Numbered from the stretch's first letter, positions 43,710 to 52,711 are shown. The stretch: 54,487 bases of DNA from Halomonas litopenaei (GCF_003045775.1 NZ_PXNS01000017.1:1-54487), one strand, 5' to 3'. Program-made: numbers and translations. The notes: generated from the sequence alone by a model not told the origin.

Positions 43710-43910
43710 TTTACCGAAGCAATCAGTCGAGATTTCACGCCTATCCGCGCACTACGACCATGGTCTACTGATGCGTCACGGCCTGGAACCAAGCCCAAAA
43801 AACGCCTGCAAGCCGCTGTTTCAACAACCATCCATCAGGCCAGACCCGAGGTTCGGGCGATGCATCACTGGCGACTCGGCGGCTTGACGAAACGGCTTGA
43901 AGGCATTATT

Positions 43911-43920
43911 TGTATATACA
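43911..43920. promoter_or_regulatory. HutC-like box 4 (hutI promoter)
   Basis: TGTATATACA within ATTTGTATATACATTA, 23 bp before the hutI start. This position would block transcription or early elongation of the hutIGU operon. Confidence 0.75.
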
Positions 43921-43942
43921 TTAACCGACACGGAGCATCCCC

Positions 43943-45154
43943 ATGTCCGAGCAATCCAAGCGCCTGCTGTGGCGCGATCTGGCGATCTTCGACGGACTGA
44001 CCACCCTGCCCGAGCGTCACTGGGTAGCGGTCGAGGATGGACGGATCTGCGCCCTGGGCACCATGCAGACCCTTGACCCGAGTCAACATCGCGACGCCGT
44101 CGACATGGGGCAAGGCGGCGTCATGACGCCGGGCCTGATCGACTGCCATACCCACCTGGTCTTCGGCGGGCAGCGCAGCGACGAATTCGAGCTGCGCCTG
44201 CAAGGCGCCTCCTACGAAGAGATCGCGCGTCGCGGTGGCGGCATCCTGGGCACCGTCACGGCGACCCGGGAAGCCGACGAATCGGCCCTGTTCGACGCCG
44301 CTGCAAAGCGCCTCACGTCGATGATCGAGGACGGCGTGACCAGCGTCGAGATCAAGTCCGGCTACGGCCTGACCCTGGCCGACGAACTGAAGATGCTGCG
44401 GGTGGCGCGACGTCTCGGCGAGCAACTGCCCGTGCGCGTCACTACCACCCTGCTGGCCGCCCATGCCCTGCCACCGGAGTATGCAGACGACGCCGATGGC
44501 TACATCGAGCTGGTGTGCGACCAGATCCTGCCGGCGGCCCACGCCGAGGGCCTGGTCGATGCGGTCGACGTGTTCTGCGAGCGCATCGCCTTCTCGAGCG
44601 AACAGTCCCGACGCGTGTTCGAGGCGGCCAGGGCGCTTGACCTGCCGGTCAAGGCCCACGCCGAGCAGCTTTCGCTGTCCGGTGGCGCGGCCCTGGTGGC
44701 CCAGTTCCGAGGGTTATCCGCCGACCATATCGAGTACCTGGACGACGACGGCATCGCGGCGATGGCCGATGCCGGGACCGTCGGCGTCCTGCTGCCCGGT
44801 GCCTTCTACACCCTGCGCGAAACGCAGCACCCACCGATCGACGCCATGCGTCGTGCCGGCGTCGCCATGGCGGTGGCCTCGGACGCCAATCCGGGCACCT
44901 CGCCCATCGTGCTGCCGACCCTAATGCTGAACATGGCCTGCACCCTGCTGCGCCTGACACCCCAGGAGGCACTGGCCGGCATGACCCGCCACGCCGCCCA
45001 GGCCATCGGCCAGCCAGACCTTGGACGTATCGCCGTCGGCGCTCCCGCCGACCTGTGCGTCTGGAACATCGATAGCCCGGCCGAACTGGCCTATGCCGTC
45101 CAGCCGGGACGACTCAAGCATCGCCTGCTGGAGGGCGTATTGACCCATGGATGA
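43943..45154 (+). CDS. hutI: Imidazolonepropionase HutI
   Basis: HutI hydrolyses imidazolonepropionate to formiminoglutamate, step three of histidine breakdown. The 403-residue amidohydrolase has the metal motif IDCHTHLVFGGQRSDEF near 69, YEEIARRGGGILGTV near 91 and SGYGLTLADELKML near 140. KAHAEQLSLSGGA near 238, SADHIEYLDDDGI near 260 and VASDANPGTSP near 311 follow. Conserved His and Asp ligands are all present. The end of the gene is inside a 114-bp tandem duplication; its last codons overlap an ATG that in the first copy leads to a short frame stopping at 45258. Confidence 0.95.
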   Translation: MSEQSKRLLWRDLAIFDGLTTLPERHWVAVEDGRICALGTMQTLDPSQHRDAVDMGQGGVMTPGLIDCHTHLVFGGQRSDEFELRLQGASYEEIARRGGGILGTVTATREADESALFDAAAKRLTSMIEDGVTSVEIKSGYGLTLADELKMLRVARRLGEQLPVRVTTTLLAAHALPPEYADDADGYIELVCDQILPAAHAEGLVDAVDVFCERIAFSSEQSRRVFEAARALDLPVKAHAEQLSLSGGAALVAQFRGLSADHIEYLDDDGIAAMADAGTVGVLLPGAFYTLRETQHPPIDAMRRAGVAMAVASDANPGTSPIVLPTLMLNMACTLLRLTPQEALAGMTRHAAQAIGQPDLGRIAVGAPADLCVWNIDSPAELAYAVQPGRLKHRLLEGVLTHG

Positions 45155-45274
45155 GCAGCTATCTTCCCCCTGGTCATCCATGACCCCGGCGGCTGACCCA
45201 GACACCATGCCGTCCAGCCGGGACGGCTCAAGCATCGCCTGCTGGAGGGCGTATTGACCCATGGATGAGCAGCT
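45093..45274 (+). repeat. Direct repeat at the hutI/hutG junction
   Basis: The 68-bp stretch 45093-45160 recurs at 45207-45274 with one mismatch, at an offset of 114 bp. Similarity continues weakly after each copy (CTTCCCCCT-G-GTC and CTTCCCCCT-C-GTC). The copy contains the last 18 codons of hutI and the first codons of hutG. The tandem duplication separated two genes that once overlapped by ATGGATGA. Confidence 0.93.
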
Positions 45275-46244
45275 CGCTTCCCCCTCGTCTCCCACCGCGC
45301 CGTTGACCGAACCGGACATGGGTATCTGGCAGGGGCGTACCGACCCCGAGCCCAACAGCGAGCGCTGGCACCAGCGCATCGCCGCCTACCGCTCCGGCGC
45401 CGAGCCTGGCGTCGTGGTGACGGGCTTTGCCAGTGATGCCGGTGTCGCCCGCAACAAGGGGCGGGTGGGCGCCGCCGATGGCCCCGCCGCCATTCGCCGT
45501 GCCCTAGCCCCCATGGCCTGGCACCGCGACGCCCCGGCCTACGATGCCGGCGACGTGCACTGCGTCGGCAATGGCCTCGAGGATGCCCAGGAGGCGCTGG
45601 GCGCGCGGGTGACCGAGATCCTCGACCAGGGTCACCAGCCAGTAGTGCTGGGCGGCGGTCACGAAGTCGCCTACGCCAGCTGGCGCGGCCTCTCCGAGCA
45701 TCTGGACAAGGGCCACCGCAGGCCCACCGTGGCGATCATCAATCTGGACGCTCACTTCGACCTGCGCGACCCCAGCGAACAGACGTCTTCCGGCACGCCC
45801 TTCGCCCAGATCGCCGCCGACTGCGCCAGGCGTCGCTGGCCGTTCCGCTACGCCTGCCTCGGAGTCAGCCAGGCGGCCAACACCCGTGCCCTGTTTCACA
45901 CCGCCAAGCGGCTCAAGTCGCTGGTGGTCGAGGATCGCGAGTTTCGCGATAGCCGCATCGCGTACATCAAGCGCGACGTGCAGCGTCTGGTAGCCGACTG
46001 CGATCACGTCTACCTGACCATCGACATGGATGTCTTCCCTGCAAGCGATGCCCCTGGCGTCAGCGCTCCCGCCTCGCGGGGCGTGATTCTGACCCACTTC
46101 GAGCCGATCCTCGAGTTCCTGCGTCGCTCGCGCAAGCTACGCCTGATCGACATCGCCGAGGTCAACCCGGCGTATGACATCGACCAACGCACGGCGCGTC
46201 TCGCCGCCCGCCTGGTCCATCAACTGACCCGGTCCAACGCCTGA
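45261..46244 (+). CDS. hutG: Formimidoylglutamase HutG
   Basis: HutG, an arginase-family manganese enzyme, splits formiminoglutamate to glutamate and formamide. The 327-residue product shows the metal-ligand motifs: LGGGHEVAYASW near 130, INLDAHFDLRDP near 157 with SSGTPF after it, and LTIDMDVFPASDAPGVSAPA near 252. The start is in the second copy of the duplicated junction; the first-copy ATG at 45148 leads to a stop after 36 codons. The duplication likely makes the remaining coupling weaker than in other hut operons. It is followed by hutU after 36 bp. Confidence 0.9.
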   Translation: MDEQLASPSSPTAPLTEPDMGIWQGRTDPEPNSERWHQRIAAYRSGAEPGVVVTGFASDAGVARNKGRVGAADGPAAIRRALAPMAWHRDAPAYDAGDVHCVGNGLEDAQEALGARVTEILDQGHQPVVLGGGHEVAYASWRGLSEHLDKGHRRPTVAIINLDAHFDLRDPSEQTSSGTPFAQIAADCARRRWPFRYACLGVSQAANTRALFHTAKRLKSLVVEDREFRDSRIAYIKRDVQRLVADCDHVYLTIDMDVFPASDAPGVSAPASRGVILTHFEPILEFLRRSRKLRLIDIAEVNPAYDIDQRTARLAARLVHQLTRSNA

Positions 46245-46280
46245 CCGAGCCTTTTATTCCCTTTCACTACAGGTACCGAC

Positions 46281-47972
46281 ATGAACCAGATCACGCCCTC
46301 GCTGAACGACCGTCACGATCCTTCGCGCAAGATCGCCGCCCCCACCGGCACCGAGCTGTCGTGCAAGAGCTGGCTGACCGAAGCCGCCCTGCGCATGCTG
46401 ATGAACAACCTCCACCCTGACGTCGCCGAGCGTCCCGAGGATCTGGTGGTGTACGGCGGCATCGGTCGCGCTGCCCGCACCTGGGAATGCTTCGACAAGA
46501 TCGTCGAGGTGCTCAAGCGCCTGGAGGACGACCAGACCCTGCTGATCCAGTCCGGCAAGCCGGTAGCGGTGATCCCGACCCACAAGGACGCGCCGCGGGT
46601 ACTGATCGCCAACTCCAACCTGGTGCCGGCCTGGGCCAACTGGGAGCACTTCAACGAGCTCGACAAGAAGGGACTGATGATGTACGGCCAGATGACCGCC
46701 GGGTCCTGGATCTACATCGGCTCCCAGGGCATCGTCCAGGGCACCTACGAGACCTTCGTCGAGGCTGGCCGTCAGCACTTCAACGGCGACCTCAAGGGCC
46801 GCTGGGTACTGACCGCCGGCCTCGGCGGCATGGGCGGCGCCCAGCCGCTGGCGGCGACCCTGGCCGGCGCCTGCTCGCTGAACATCGAGTGCCAGCAGAC
46901 GAGCATCGACTTCCGTCTGCGTACCCGCTATCTGGACGAGCAGGCCAACGACCTGGACGACGCGCTCGAGCGTCTTGCGCGCTACACCAGTGAAGGCAAG
47001 GCCATCTCCATCGGTCTTTGCGCCAACGCCGCCGACGTCCTGCCGGAACTGGTCAAGCGCGGCGTCAAGCCGGACATGGTCACCGACCAGACCAGTGCCC
47101 ACGATCCGCTGCACGGCTACCTTCCCTCTGGCTGGACCTGGGACGAGTACGTGGCCCGCGCCAAGAGCGAGCCCGACACAGTGGTCAAGGCCGCCAAGGC
47201 GTCCATGGCGGTGCATGTGCGCGCCATGCTCGAGTTCCAGAAGATGGGCGTGCCCACCTTCGACTACGGCAACAACATCCGCCAGATGGCCCAGGAAGAA
47301 GGCGTCGAGAATGCCTTCGACTTCCCCGGCTTCGTCCCGGCCTACATTCGTCCGCTGTTCTGCCAGGGCATCGGCCCGTTCCGCTGGGTGGCGCTGTCCG
47401 GCGATCCGGAGGACATCTACAAGACCGACGCCAAGGTCAAGGAGCTGATCCCCGACGACGAGCACCTGCACCACTGGCTCGACATGGCCAAGGAGCGCAT
47501 CAGCTTCCAGGGTCTGCCGGCGCGTATCTGCTGGGTCGGTCTGAAGGATCGCGCGCGCCTCGGCCGCGCCTTCAACGAGATGGTCAAGAACGGCGAACTC
47601 AAGGCGCCCATCGTCATCGGCCGTGACCACCTCGACTCCGGTTCCGTGGCCAGCCCCAACCGCGAGACCGAGTCCATGCTGGACGGCAGCGACGCCGTGT
47701 CCGACTGGCCGCTGCTCAACGCCCTGGCCAACACCGCAGGCGGCGCTACCTGGGTCTCGCTGCACCACGGCGGGGGTGTCGGCATGGGCTTCTCCCAGCA
47801 CGCCGGTGTGGTCATCGTCGCCGACGGTACCGACGAGGCCGATGCCCGCCTGGCCCGCGTCCTGCGCAACGACCCGGCAAGCGGCGTGATGCGCCATGCC
47901 GACGCCGGCTACGACATCGCCAGCCAGTGTGCCCGCGACAACGGCCTCGACCTGCCGATGCTCAAGGACTGA
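46281..47972 (+). CDS. hutU: Urocanate hydratase HutU
   Basis: HutU converts urocanate to imidazolonepropionate with tightly bound NAD acting as electrophile. The 563-residue protein is of normal length. Motifs: CKSWLTEAALRMLMNNLHPDVAE near 30, VYGGIGRAARTWECFD near 56, YGQMTAGSWIYIGSQGI near 134 and the NAD motif TAGLGGMGGAQPLAA near 178. LPARICWVGLKDRARLG near 412 carries the active-site Cys, and GATWVSLHHGGGVGMGFSQHAG lies near 490. Gene order hutI-hutG-hutU is unusual, as hutU commonly leads with hutH; hutH is absent from this window and must be elsewhere for the pathway to run. A terminator follows. Confidence 0.96.
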   Translation: MNQITPSLNDRHDPSRKIAAPTGTELSCKSWLTEAALRMLMNNLHPDVAERPEDLVVYGGIGRAARTWECFDKIVEVLKRLEDDQTLLIQSGKPVAVIPTHKDAPRVLIANSNLVPAWANWEHFNELDKKGLMMYGQMTAGSWIYIGSQGIVQGTYETFVEAGRQHFNGDLKGRWVLTAGLGGMGGAQPLAATLAGACSLNIECQQTSIDFRLRTRYLDEQANDLDDALERLARYTSEGKAISIGLCANAADVLPELVKRGVKPDMVTDQTSAHDPLHGYLPSGWTWDEYVARAKSEPDTVVKAAKASMAVHVRAMLEFQKMGVPTFDYGNNIRQMAQEEGVENAFDFPGFVPAYIRPLFCQGIGPFRWVALSGDPEDIYKTDAKVKELIPDDEHLHHWLDMAKERISFQGLPARICWVGLKDRARLGRAFNEMVKNGELKAPIVIGRDHLDSGSVASPNRETESMLDGSDAVSDWPLLNALANTAGGATWVSLHHGGGVGMGFSQHAGVVIVADGTDEADARLARVLRNDPASGVMRHADAGYDIASQCARDNGLDLPMLKD

Positions 47973-48086
47973 TGCCGTCCCGGGCGCGGCCAGCCGCTGG
48001 CGCGCCCGACCCTGGCATCGAGGCGCCTTGTCCCTTAGCGCGCCTCCTGCCCGGGAGCGCCATGTAAAAAGCGCAGACGCCTGCAC

Positions 48087-48112
48087 AAAGGCCGCCCCTC
48101 GGGGCGGCCTTT
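48087..48112 (+). terminator. Terminator after the hut operon
   Basis: AAAGGCCGCCCC (48087-48098) and GGGGCGGCCTTT (48101-48112) form a nearly complete hairpin with the short loop TC. The AAA/TTT ends allow it to work in both directions; it lies between hutU and the convergent ychJ. Confidence 0.8.
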
Positions 48113-48186
48113 ATCGTGTACGACCGTGATTCACTTCGATGCCACTTGAAACGTGCGCCGACGCCCCTGAAGCGGCCGGCGACGGG

Positions 48187-48654
48187 TCAGGCACAGCACT
48201 GCTTGAACTTGCGCGCACTGCCACAGGGACAGGGATCGTTGCGTCCCGGCTTGAGTCGAGACACCCTGGCCTCGCCATCCAGATAGACCCAGCGTCCCTG
48301 GTGGCGCACAAAGCGCGAGCGCTCTTCCAGCACGCCCCAGCGCTGCCGCCCCGGCGGGCCCTCGGCAAAGGTCGCACGAAACTGCACCCAGCCCTGGTCG
48401 CCTGTTTCACCGCTATCGAGTATCTCGAGACGCTTCCAGCGGGTATCGTCGTCACCGCCCAGTTGCGCCGGGCGACTGTCCGGGTGCCAGCTATGGCGCA
48501 GGTAGTCCTCGAGCCCGAGGGCGAAGGCCGCAAAGCGCGAGCGCATCAGCGCCTCAGGCGAACCTGCGTTCTCGCCCTGGTGCAGCAGACCGCAGCAGTG
48601 CTCGAGGACCAGGCCACTGCCGCAGGGGCAGCGGGTGGATGACGTCGTGTTCAA
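48187..48654 (-). CDS. ychJ: YchJ-family protein with two SEC-C zinc motifs
   Basis: A 155-residue protein starting at TTG with GGAG upstream. It carries SEC-C motifs at both ends: CPCGSGLVLEHCC near 9 and DPCPCGSARKFKQCC at the C-terminus. Between them is a NTF2-like domain with EALMRSRFAAFALGLEDYLRHSWH and WVQFRATFAEG. This is the YchJ layout. The function is not established; SEC-C zinc motifs resemble the one in SecA. It may be a metal or protein-binding accessory factor. Confidence 0.85.
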   Translation of the reverse strand: MNTTSSTRCPCGSGLVLEHCCGLLHQGENAGSPEALMRSRFAAFALGLEDYLRHSWHPDSRPAQLGGDDDTRWKRLEILDSGETGDQGWVQFRATFAEGPPGRQRWGVLEERSRFVRHQGRWVYLDGEARVSRLKPGRNDPCPCGSARKFKQCCA

Positions 48655-48762
48655 GGTGCGGCTCTCCTCTCATCTACCTTGCGCTTTGCCACAGCGCAGG
48701 CCTTGTACGAAAACCCGACGTGGGTGGCAACGCTTTAAACAGACTGCCGACCTGTACCGGCC

Positions 48763-49695
48763 TCAAGCAAATACCGACCAGCCTGTGGCCTTGGACAGTC
48801 CCTCCAGGGCGGCGGTGCCCTTGAGCGAATTGCCGTAGCGATCCAGTCCCGGCGACCACACCGCGATCGAGGCCACATTGGGCACCACCGCCATGATCCC
48901 GCCCCCGACACCGCTCTTGCCCGGGAAGCCGACCCGATAGGCGAAGTCCCCCGAGCCATCGTAGTGGCCGCAGGTCATCATCAACGCATTGATCGCCCGT
49001 ACCCGCTCGAGCCCGATCATGCGCTGGCCCTCGAAGCCACCACACAGAAAGCGTGTGGCCCTGGCGAGCTGGGCGGTGGACATCTCGATGGCGCAGTGAT
49101 GGAAGTAGGTGCCCAGCACCCGGTCACAGTCGTTGGTCAGGTTGCCGCAGGAACGCAGGAAGTAGGCCAGGGAGAAGTTGCGATCCCCGGTGGCATGCTC
49201 GGAGCGCGCCACCTGCTCGTTGATGTGGATGTCCTCGTCGCCGGAGGCCTCGCGCAGAAAGCGCAGAATCTCGCCGAGGGTGTCGCGTGGCGCATTGCAC
49301 CCGAGCACCGCGTCGGTGGTGACAATCGCCCCGGCGTTGATGAAGGGATTGCGGGGAATGCCGTCTTCCACCTCCAGCTGGACGATGGAGTTGAAGGCCC
49401 GGCCCGATGGCTCGCGCCCGACCCGCTGCCACAGGCCATCGCCGTGGCGCCCCAGCGCCAGCGCCAGGGTGAAGACCTTCGACACGCTCTGGATCGAAAA
49501 GGCCTTGCCGGCGTCGCCGGCATGAAACTCCTGTCCATCCACGGTGCACACACTGATGGCGAACTGGCGGGGATCGACACAGGCAAGTTCGGGGATATAG
49601 CTTGCCACCTGGCCCCACTCGCCAGCCTGACGAGCCTCGCGATCCAGCCTCTCGACCAGCGCCTGCAGTTGTTCCGGCGTAAGGGTCTTTCCCAT
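48763..49695 (-). CDS. glsA: Glutaminase A
   Basis: GlsA hydrolyses glutamine to glutamate and ammonia. The 310-residue serine beta-lactamase-like enzyme has FSIQSVSKVFTLALAL near 66 with the catalytic Ser-x-x-Lys. RNPFINAGAIVTTDA follows near 114, then SLAYFLRSCGNL near 172 and YDGSGDFAYRVGFPGKSGVGGGIMAV near 245, typical of the family. Length is standard. Being near the hut genes, it would feed the same glutamate pool, but a functional link is not shown by regulation. An acidic surface fits a salt-adapted host. Confidence 0.92.
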   Translation of the reverse strand: MGKTLTPEQLQALVERLDREARQAGEWGQVASYIPELACVDPRQFAISVCTVDGQEFHAGDAGKAFSIQSVSKVFTLALALGRHGDGLWQRVGREPSGRAFNSIVQLEVEDGIPRNPFINAGAIVTTDAVLGCNAPRDTLGEILRFLREASGDEDIHINEQVARSEHATGDRNFSLAYFLRSCGNLTNDCDRVLGTYFHHCAIEMSTAQLARATRFLCGGFEGQRMIGLERVRAINALMMTCGHYDGSGDFAYRVGFPGKSGVGGGIMAVVPNVASIAVWSPGLDRYGNSLKGTAALEGLSKATGWSVFA

Positions 49696-49816
49696 GAGCG
49701 TGATTCTTCCAGGAGCCTGACAAGGCTGGCGATGGTCGCCCCCTCCACCATCACTGTCAACGTCCCTTCCCGGCAGGGGTCAATCGCCAGGGCGACAGCG
49801 CCCGCTCAGGGCCCGC

Positions 49817-52399
49817 TCAGCGCCCGCGCCGCTTGGTGCGCATGGTCGCCTCGGCGGCAAGCGGATCTTCTGGCCAGGGGTGCTTGGGGTAGCGGCCGCG
49901 GTTCTCCTTGCGCACCTCGGGGTAGACGTTGTGCCAGAAGCTTCGAAGGTCCATGGTCGTCGCCAGCGGCCGCCGCGCCGGGGACAGCAATTCCAGGCGT
50001 ACCGGCACCCGCCCGTCGACGATACAGGGTGTGGCTTCGCAACCGAACAGGGCCTGCAATTTGGCGGCCAGAACCGGCACGATACGCGTGCCGTGCTCGT
50101 CGCCGTCGTCGACCTCACGCTCATAGCGCAAGGCCGCGCTGTCACCGCTTGGCAGCGCCAGCCGTCGCGGTGCCAGCTCGTCCAGCTTGCCCGCCAACGG
50201 CCACGGCAGACGTTCGCGCAACAGCCGTTCCCAGGGCAGCGCCAGCACCTGATCGAGCCGCGACAGGCCGTCCAGATGCGGACCGAGCCAGTCCTCGAGC
50301 TCGGCCATCAGGCTGGCGTCGTCAAGCTCCGGCCACTGGGGATCATGCGTCCGTCGCAACAGCGCTACCCGTCTTCTGAGCTGTTCTGCCGCCTCGTCCA
50401 GCGGCAGCGCCTCGCGCTGCCCCAGGGCGTCGAGCAGCGCCCGGCGCCTCGCCTCTCGACTCGGCGGTCCTGCCAGGGGCTTGCGCTCCAGCACCACGGC
50501 ATCGAGGGCGCGTACCCGCTCGCCTTCCAAGCGCCCCGCCGATGCGTTCCAGGCGACCCGCTCGGTCCAGTCGAAAAGTTCAGGAAAATGCGCCAGCAGC
50601 GCCGCCTCCTCGATCCGTACGCCGCGATAGAGTCTGGCCTCACGCTGGCGACCGTCCAGGTCCACCGCGACCAGCAGGGGCGCGTGGGCCAGGGGGTGAT
50701 CGCTTGCCAGCGTCACCAGGCCACCGCCACGCAGGCGAAAGCGTCCGGGCGAAAGGTGCTGAGCGACACGGTCGGGGTAGGCGCAGAGCAGAAGCTCGCC
50801 CAGGGTTATTGATGCGCCCGGCTCGCCTGTCCCGCGCGGCTCGCCCATACGGGCCTTGTCCAGCGCCACCCCGGCGCGCTTGCACAGTCGCCGGGCCTCC
50901 CGCTGCCAGGCAGGGTCTGGCCTCGGCGACGACAACAACTGCGAAAACACCCGCTCCAGATCCGGCTCCCGCGAGGCGCCCTGACGACCCTCGAGCCAGG
51001 CGGCCAGGGCGCAGGCCAGGGCCAGCGACGCCTCGCCAGCGCGGCTGGCCCGCTCCAGCATGGCGGCGAGCCGGGGATGCACCGGCCAGCGTCCGGCTGC
51101 CCGGCCCAGCGAACTCAAGCCGCCATCAGGCTCGACCAGCCCGAGGGACTGCAACAGCCGACGCCCGCTATCCAGGGCCGCTGTCCCTGGTGAAGTCACC
51201 CAGGCAAGCGCGGACGCGTCCTTGACGCCCCAGCGAGCCAGTTCAAAGGCCAGGCCGGACAGGTCTGCCTGGTGTATCTCCGGCTCGGCGTGGGGCGGCA
51301 GCGGCTGCTCTTCCGCCCACAGCCGATAGCAGCGTCCAGGCCCCTGGCGCCCTGCCCGCCCACGCCGCTGATCGGCGCTGGCTCGGTTGACACGGCGGGT
51401 CTCGAGACGCGAAAGCCCGGTACGCGGGCTGAACACCGGCACCCGCTCCAGTCCTGCATCGACCACGCTGCGCACGCCATCCACGGTGACACTGGACTCG
51501 GCGATGGCGGTGGCCAGCACCACCCGACGCCGGCCATTCGGGTCAGGACGAAGGGCAGCGCGCTGCTGCTCGAGCGGCAAGCGTCCGTGCAGCGGCAGTA
51601 TCGCGATATCCTCCAGCCGCTCGCCCAGCCAGCGCCCGAGACGTTCGATTTCGGCAACGCCAGGCAGGATCACCAGCACGTCGCCAACAGGATCACCACC
51701 ACCCCTGGCATCGTCATCCCCGCCATGGGACACAGGATCGGACGCCTGCAGCGCCTCCATGACCACCCGGCCCTGCTGCTCCTCTGCAGAGGCGCGCTGG
51801 GACAGCGGCCGATACAGCGTCTGGACCGGATACTGCCGCCCCGGGCACTCGATCACCGCCACGTCCTGTCCCAGCACGCCTTGCATGGCGGCCACGTCCA
51901 GGGTGGCAGACATCACCACCAGGCGCAGGTCCTCGCGCAGCCCCTGCTGGACATCGAGGGCCAGCGCCAGCCCCAGGTCGGCCTCCAGACTGCGTTCATG
52001 GAACTCGTCGAAGAGGATGCCGGTGACCCCCTCTAGCATGGGGTCGTGCTGCAGCATGCGCGACAGCACGCCCTGGGTGACGACTTCGAGGCGAGTCGTC
52101 GGGCCGACCCGGCTCTCGCCACGCATGCGATATCCCACCGTCTCGCCCGGCCGCTCGCCCAGCAACTCGGCCATATGGCCCGCCGCCAGACGCGCCGCCA
52201 CCCGACGAGGCTCCAGCAGCAGCAGACGCCCGCGACCATCGTCGCCACCGCACCAGTCACAGTCCAGCAGGGCCAGCGGTACCCGAGTGGTCTTGCCGGC
52301 CCCGGGCTCGGCCACCAGCAGCGCCCGGTTGTGCTGTTCAAGCGCTGCGGTGAGCTGAGGCAGTCGGGCGTCGATGGGCAGGCTGGGCGGTGAAGACAT
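49817..52399 (-). CDS. hrpB: ATP-dependent helicase HrpB (DEAH/RHA family)
   Basis: An 860-residue helicase from the ATG at 52399. An earlier in-frame start would translate the pentanucleotide repeat upstream and is rejected. Motifs: Walker A VAEPGAGKTTRVPLALL near 32, LLEPRRVAARLAAG near 62, and LFDEFHERSLEADLGLAL near 121 (DEFH variant of the DEAH box). VVMSATLD near 149 and QRRGRAGRQGPGRCYRLW near 345 complete the core. The C-terminal region (ALPSGD, then PVLAAKLQALFGCEATPCI, and a basic end FWHNVYPEVRKENRGRYPKHPW) is the HrpB-specific domain. The role is in RNA or DNA metabolism and is not well defined. It is monocistronic. Confidence 0.93.
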   Translation of the reverse strand: MSSPPSLPIDARLPQLTAALEQHNRALLVAEPGAGKTTRVPLALLDCDWCGGDDGRGRLLLLEPRRVAARLAAGHMAELLGERPGETVGYRMRGESRVGPTTRLEVVTQGVLSRMLQHDPMLEGVTGILFDEFHERSLEADLGLALALDVQQGLREDLRLVVMSATLDVAAMQGVLGQDVAVIECPGRQYPVQTLYRPLSQRASAEEQQGRVVMEALQASDPVSHGGDDDARGGGDPVGDVLVILPGVAEIERLGRWLGERLEDIAILPLHGRLPLEQQRAALRPDPNGRRRVVLATAIAESSVTVDGVRSVVDAGLERVPVFSPRTGLSRLETRRVNRASADQRRGRAGRQGPGRCYRLWAEEQPLPPHAEPEIHQADLSGLAFELARWGVKDASALAWVTSPGTAALDSGRRLLQSLGLVEPDGGLSSLGRAAGRWPVHPRLAAMLERASRAGEASLALACALAAWLEGRQGASREPDLERVFSQLLSSPRPDPAWQREARRLCKRAGVALDKARMGEPRGTGEPGASITLGELLLCAYPDRVAQHLSPGRFRLRGGGLVTLASDHPLAHAPLLVAVDLDGRQREARLYRGVRIEEAALLAHFPELFDWTERVAWNASAGRLEGERVRALDAVVLERKPLAGPPSREARRRALLDALGQREALPLDEAAEQLRRRVALLRRTHDPQWPELDDASLMAELEDWLGPHLDGLSRLDQVLALPWERLLRERLPWPLAGKLDELAPRRLALPSGDSAALRYEREVDDGDEHGTRIVPVLAAKLQALFGCEATPCIVDGRVPVRLELLSPARRPLATTMDLRSFWHNVYPEVRKENRGRYPKHPWPEDPLAAEATMRTKRRGR

Positions 52400-52420
52400 C
52401 GGCTCGGGGGCTCCTCGGGC

Positions 52421-52475
52421 GGGACGGGACGGGACTGGGCTGGGCTGGACTGGACTGCACTGGACTGGACTGCAC
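52421..52475. repeat. Pentanucleotide tandem repeat upstream of hrpB
   Basis: Eleven 5-bp units of the type GGGAC, TGGGC, TGGAC and TGCAC follow each other without gaps. The end of the array lies 22 bp before the hrpB start codon. As five is not a multiple of three and the tract is in the leader or promoter, copy changes would alter spacing. Confidence 0.85.
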
Positions 52476-52568
52476 AAGCAAGGCAGCAATGCGCCGCCGA
52501 TGATAGCACGCCGCTGCCCCATGGCCCGGCGGCAGCGTCCCCGCCCGAGGCCCGACTTGTATACACCA

Positions 52569-52586
52569 GCAACAACATTTTGTTGC
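52569..52586. promoter_or_regulatory. Inverted repeat upstream of the purine permease gene
   Basis: GCAACAA (52569-52575) and TTGTTGC (52580-52586) are perfect arms with a four-base spacer, 126 bp before the permease start. It could be an operator; a TetR-family gene of the RutR type lies downstream of the permease. Confidence 0.45.
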
Positions 52587-52619
52587 CAGTAGATGACGTT
52601 TTTGTCTACGCTCTTCAAG

Positions 52620-52640
52620 CTGACCGAAAGGTCAGGTTTT
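52620..52640 (+). terminator. Small terminator-like hairpin in the permease leader
   Basis: CTGACC (52620-52625), loop GAAA, GGTCAG (52630-52635), then GTTTTT. The order stem, GNRA loop and T-run resembles an intrinsic terminator inside the 5' leader, so attenuation or a riboswitch expression platform is possible. I do not recognise a known aptamer before it. Confidence 0.45.
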
Positions 52641-52711
52641 TAGCGCGACGCCCGTCGCGGCATCGCCCAGACAATCGACAGCGGCCACTACAACGACAAG
52701 AGGACCCTGAG

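Larger units (their letters stand above)
43238..43942. other. Hut divergent control region, 705 bp
   Basis: This region separates the YjiH gene (minus) and hutI (plus). It contains four HutC-like boxes, listed separately. I see no convincing gene inside: reading frames present have no ribosome sites and no family pattern. Spread of boxes near both ends suggests separate promoters for the two directions. Confidence 0.6.

Noticed and set aside
43274..43771. Possible gene in the hut control region
   Set aside because: The frame runs through two HutC-like boxes, has no ribosome site and no recognisable family.
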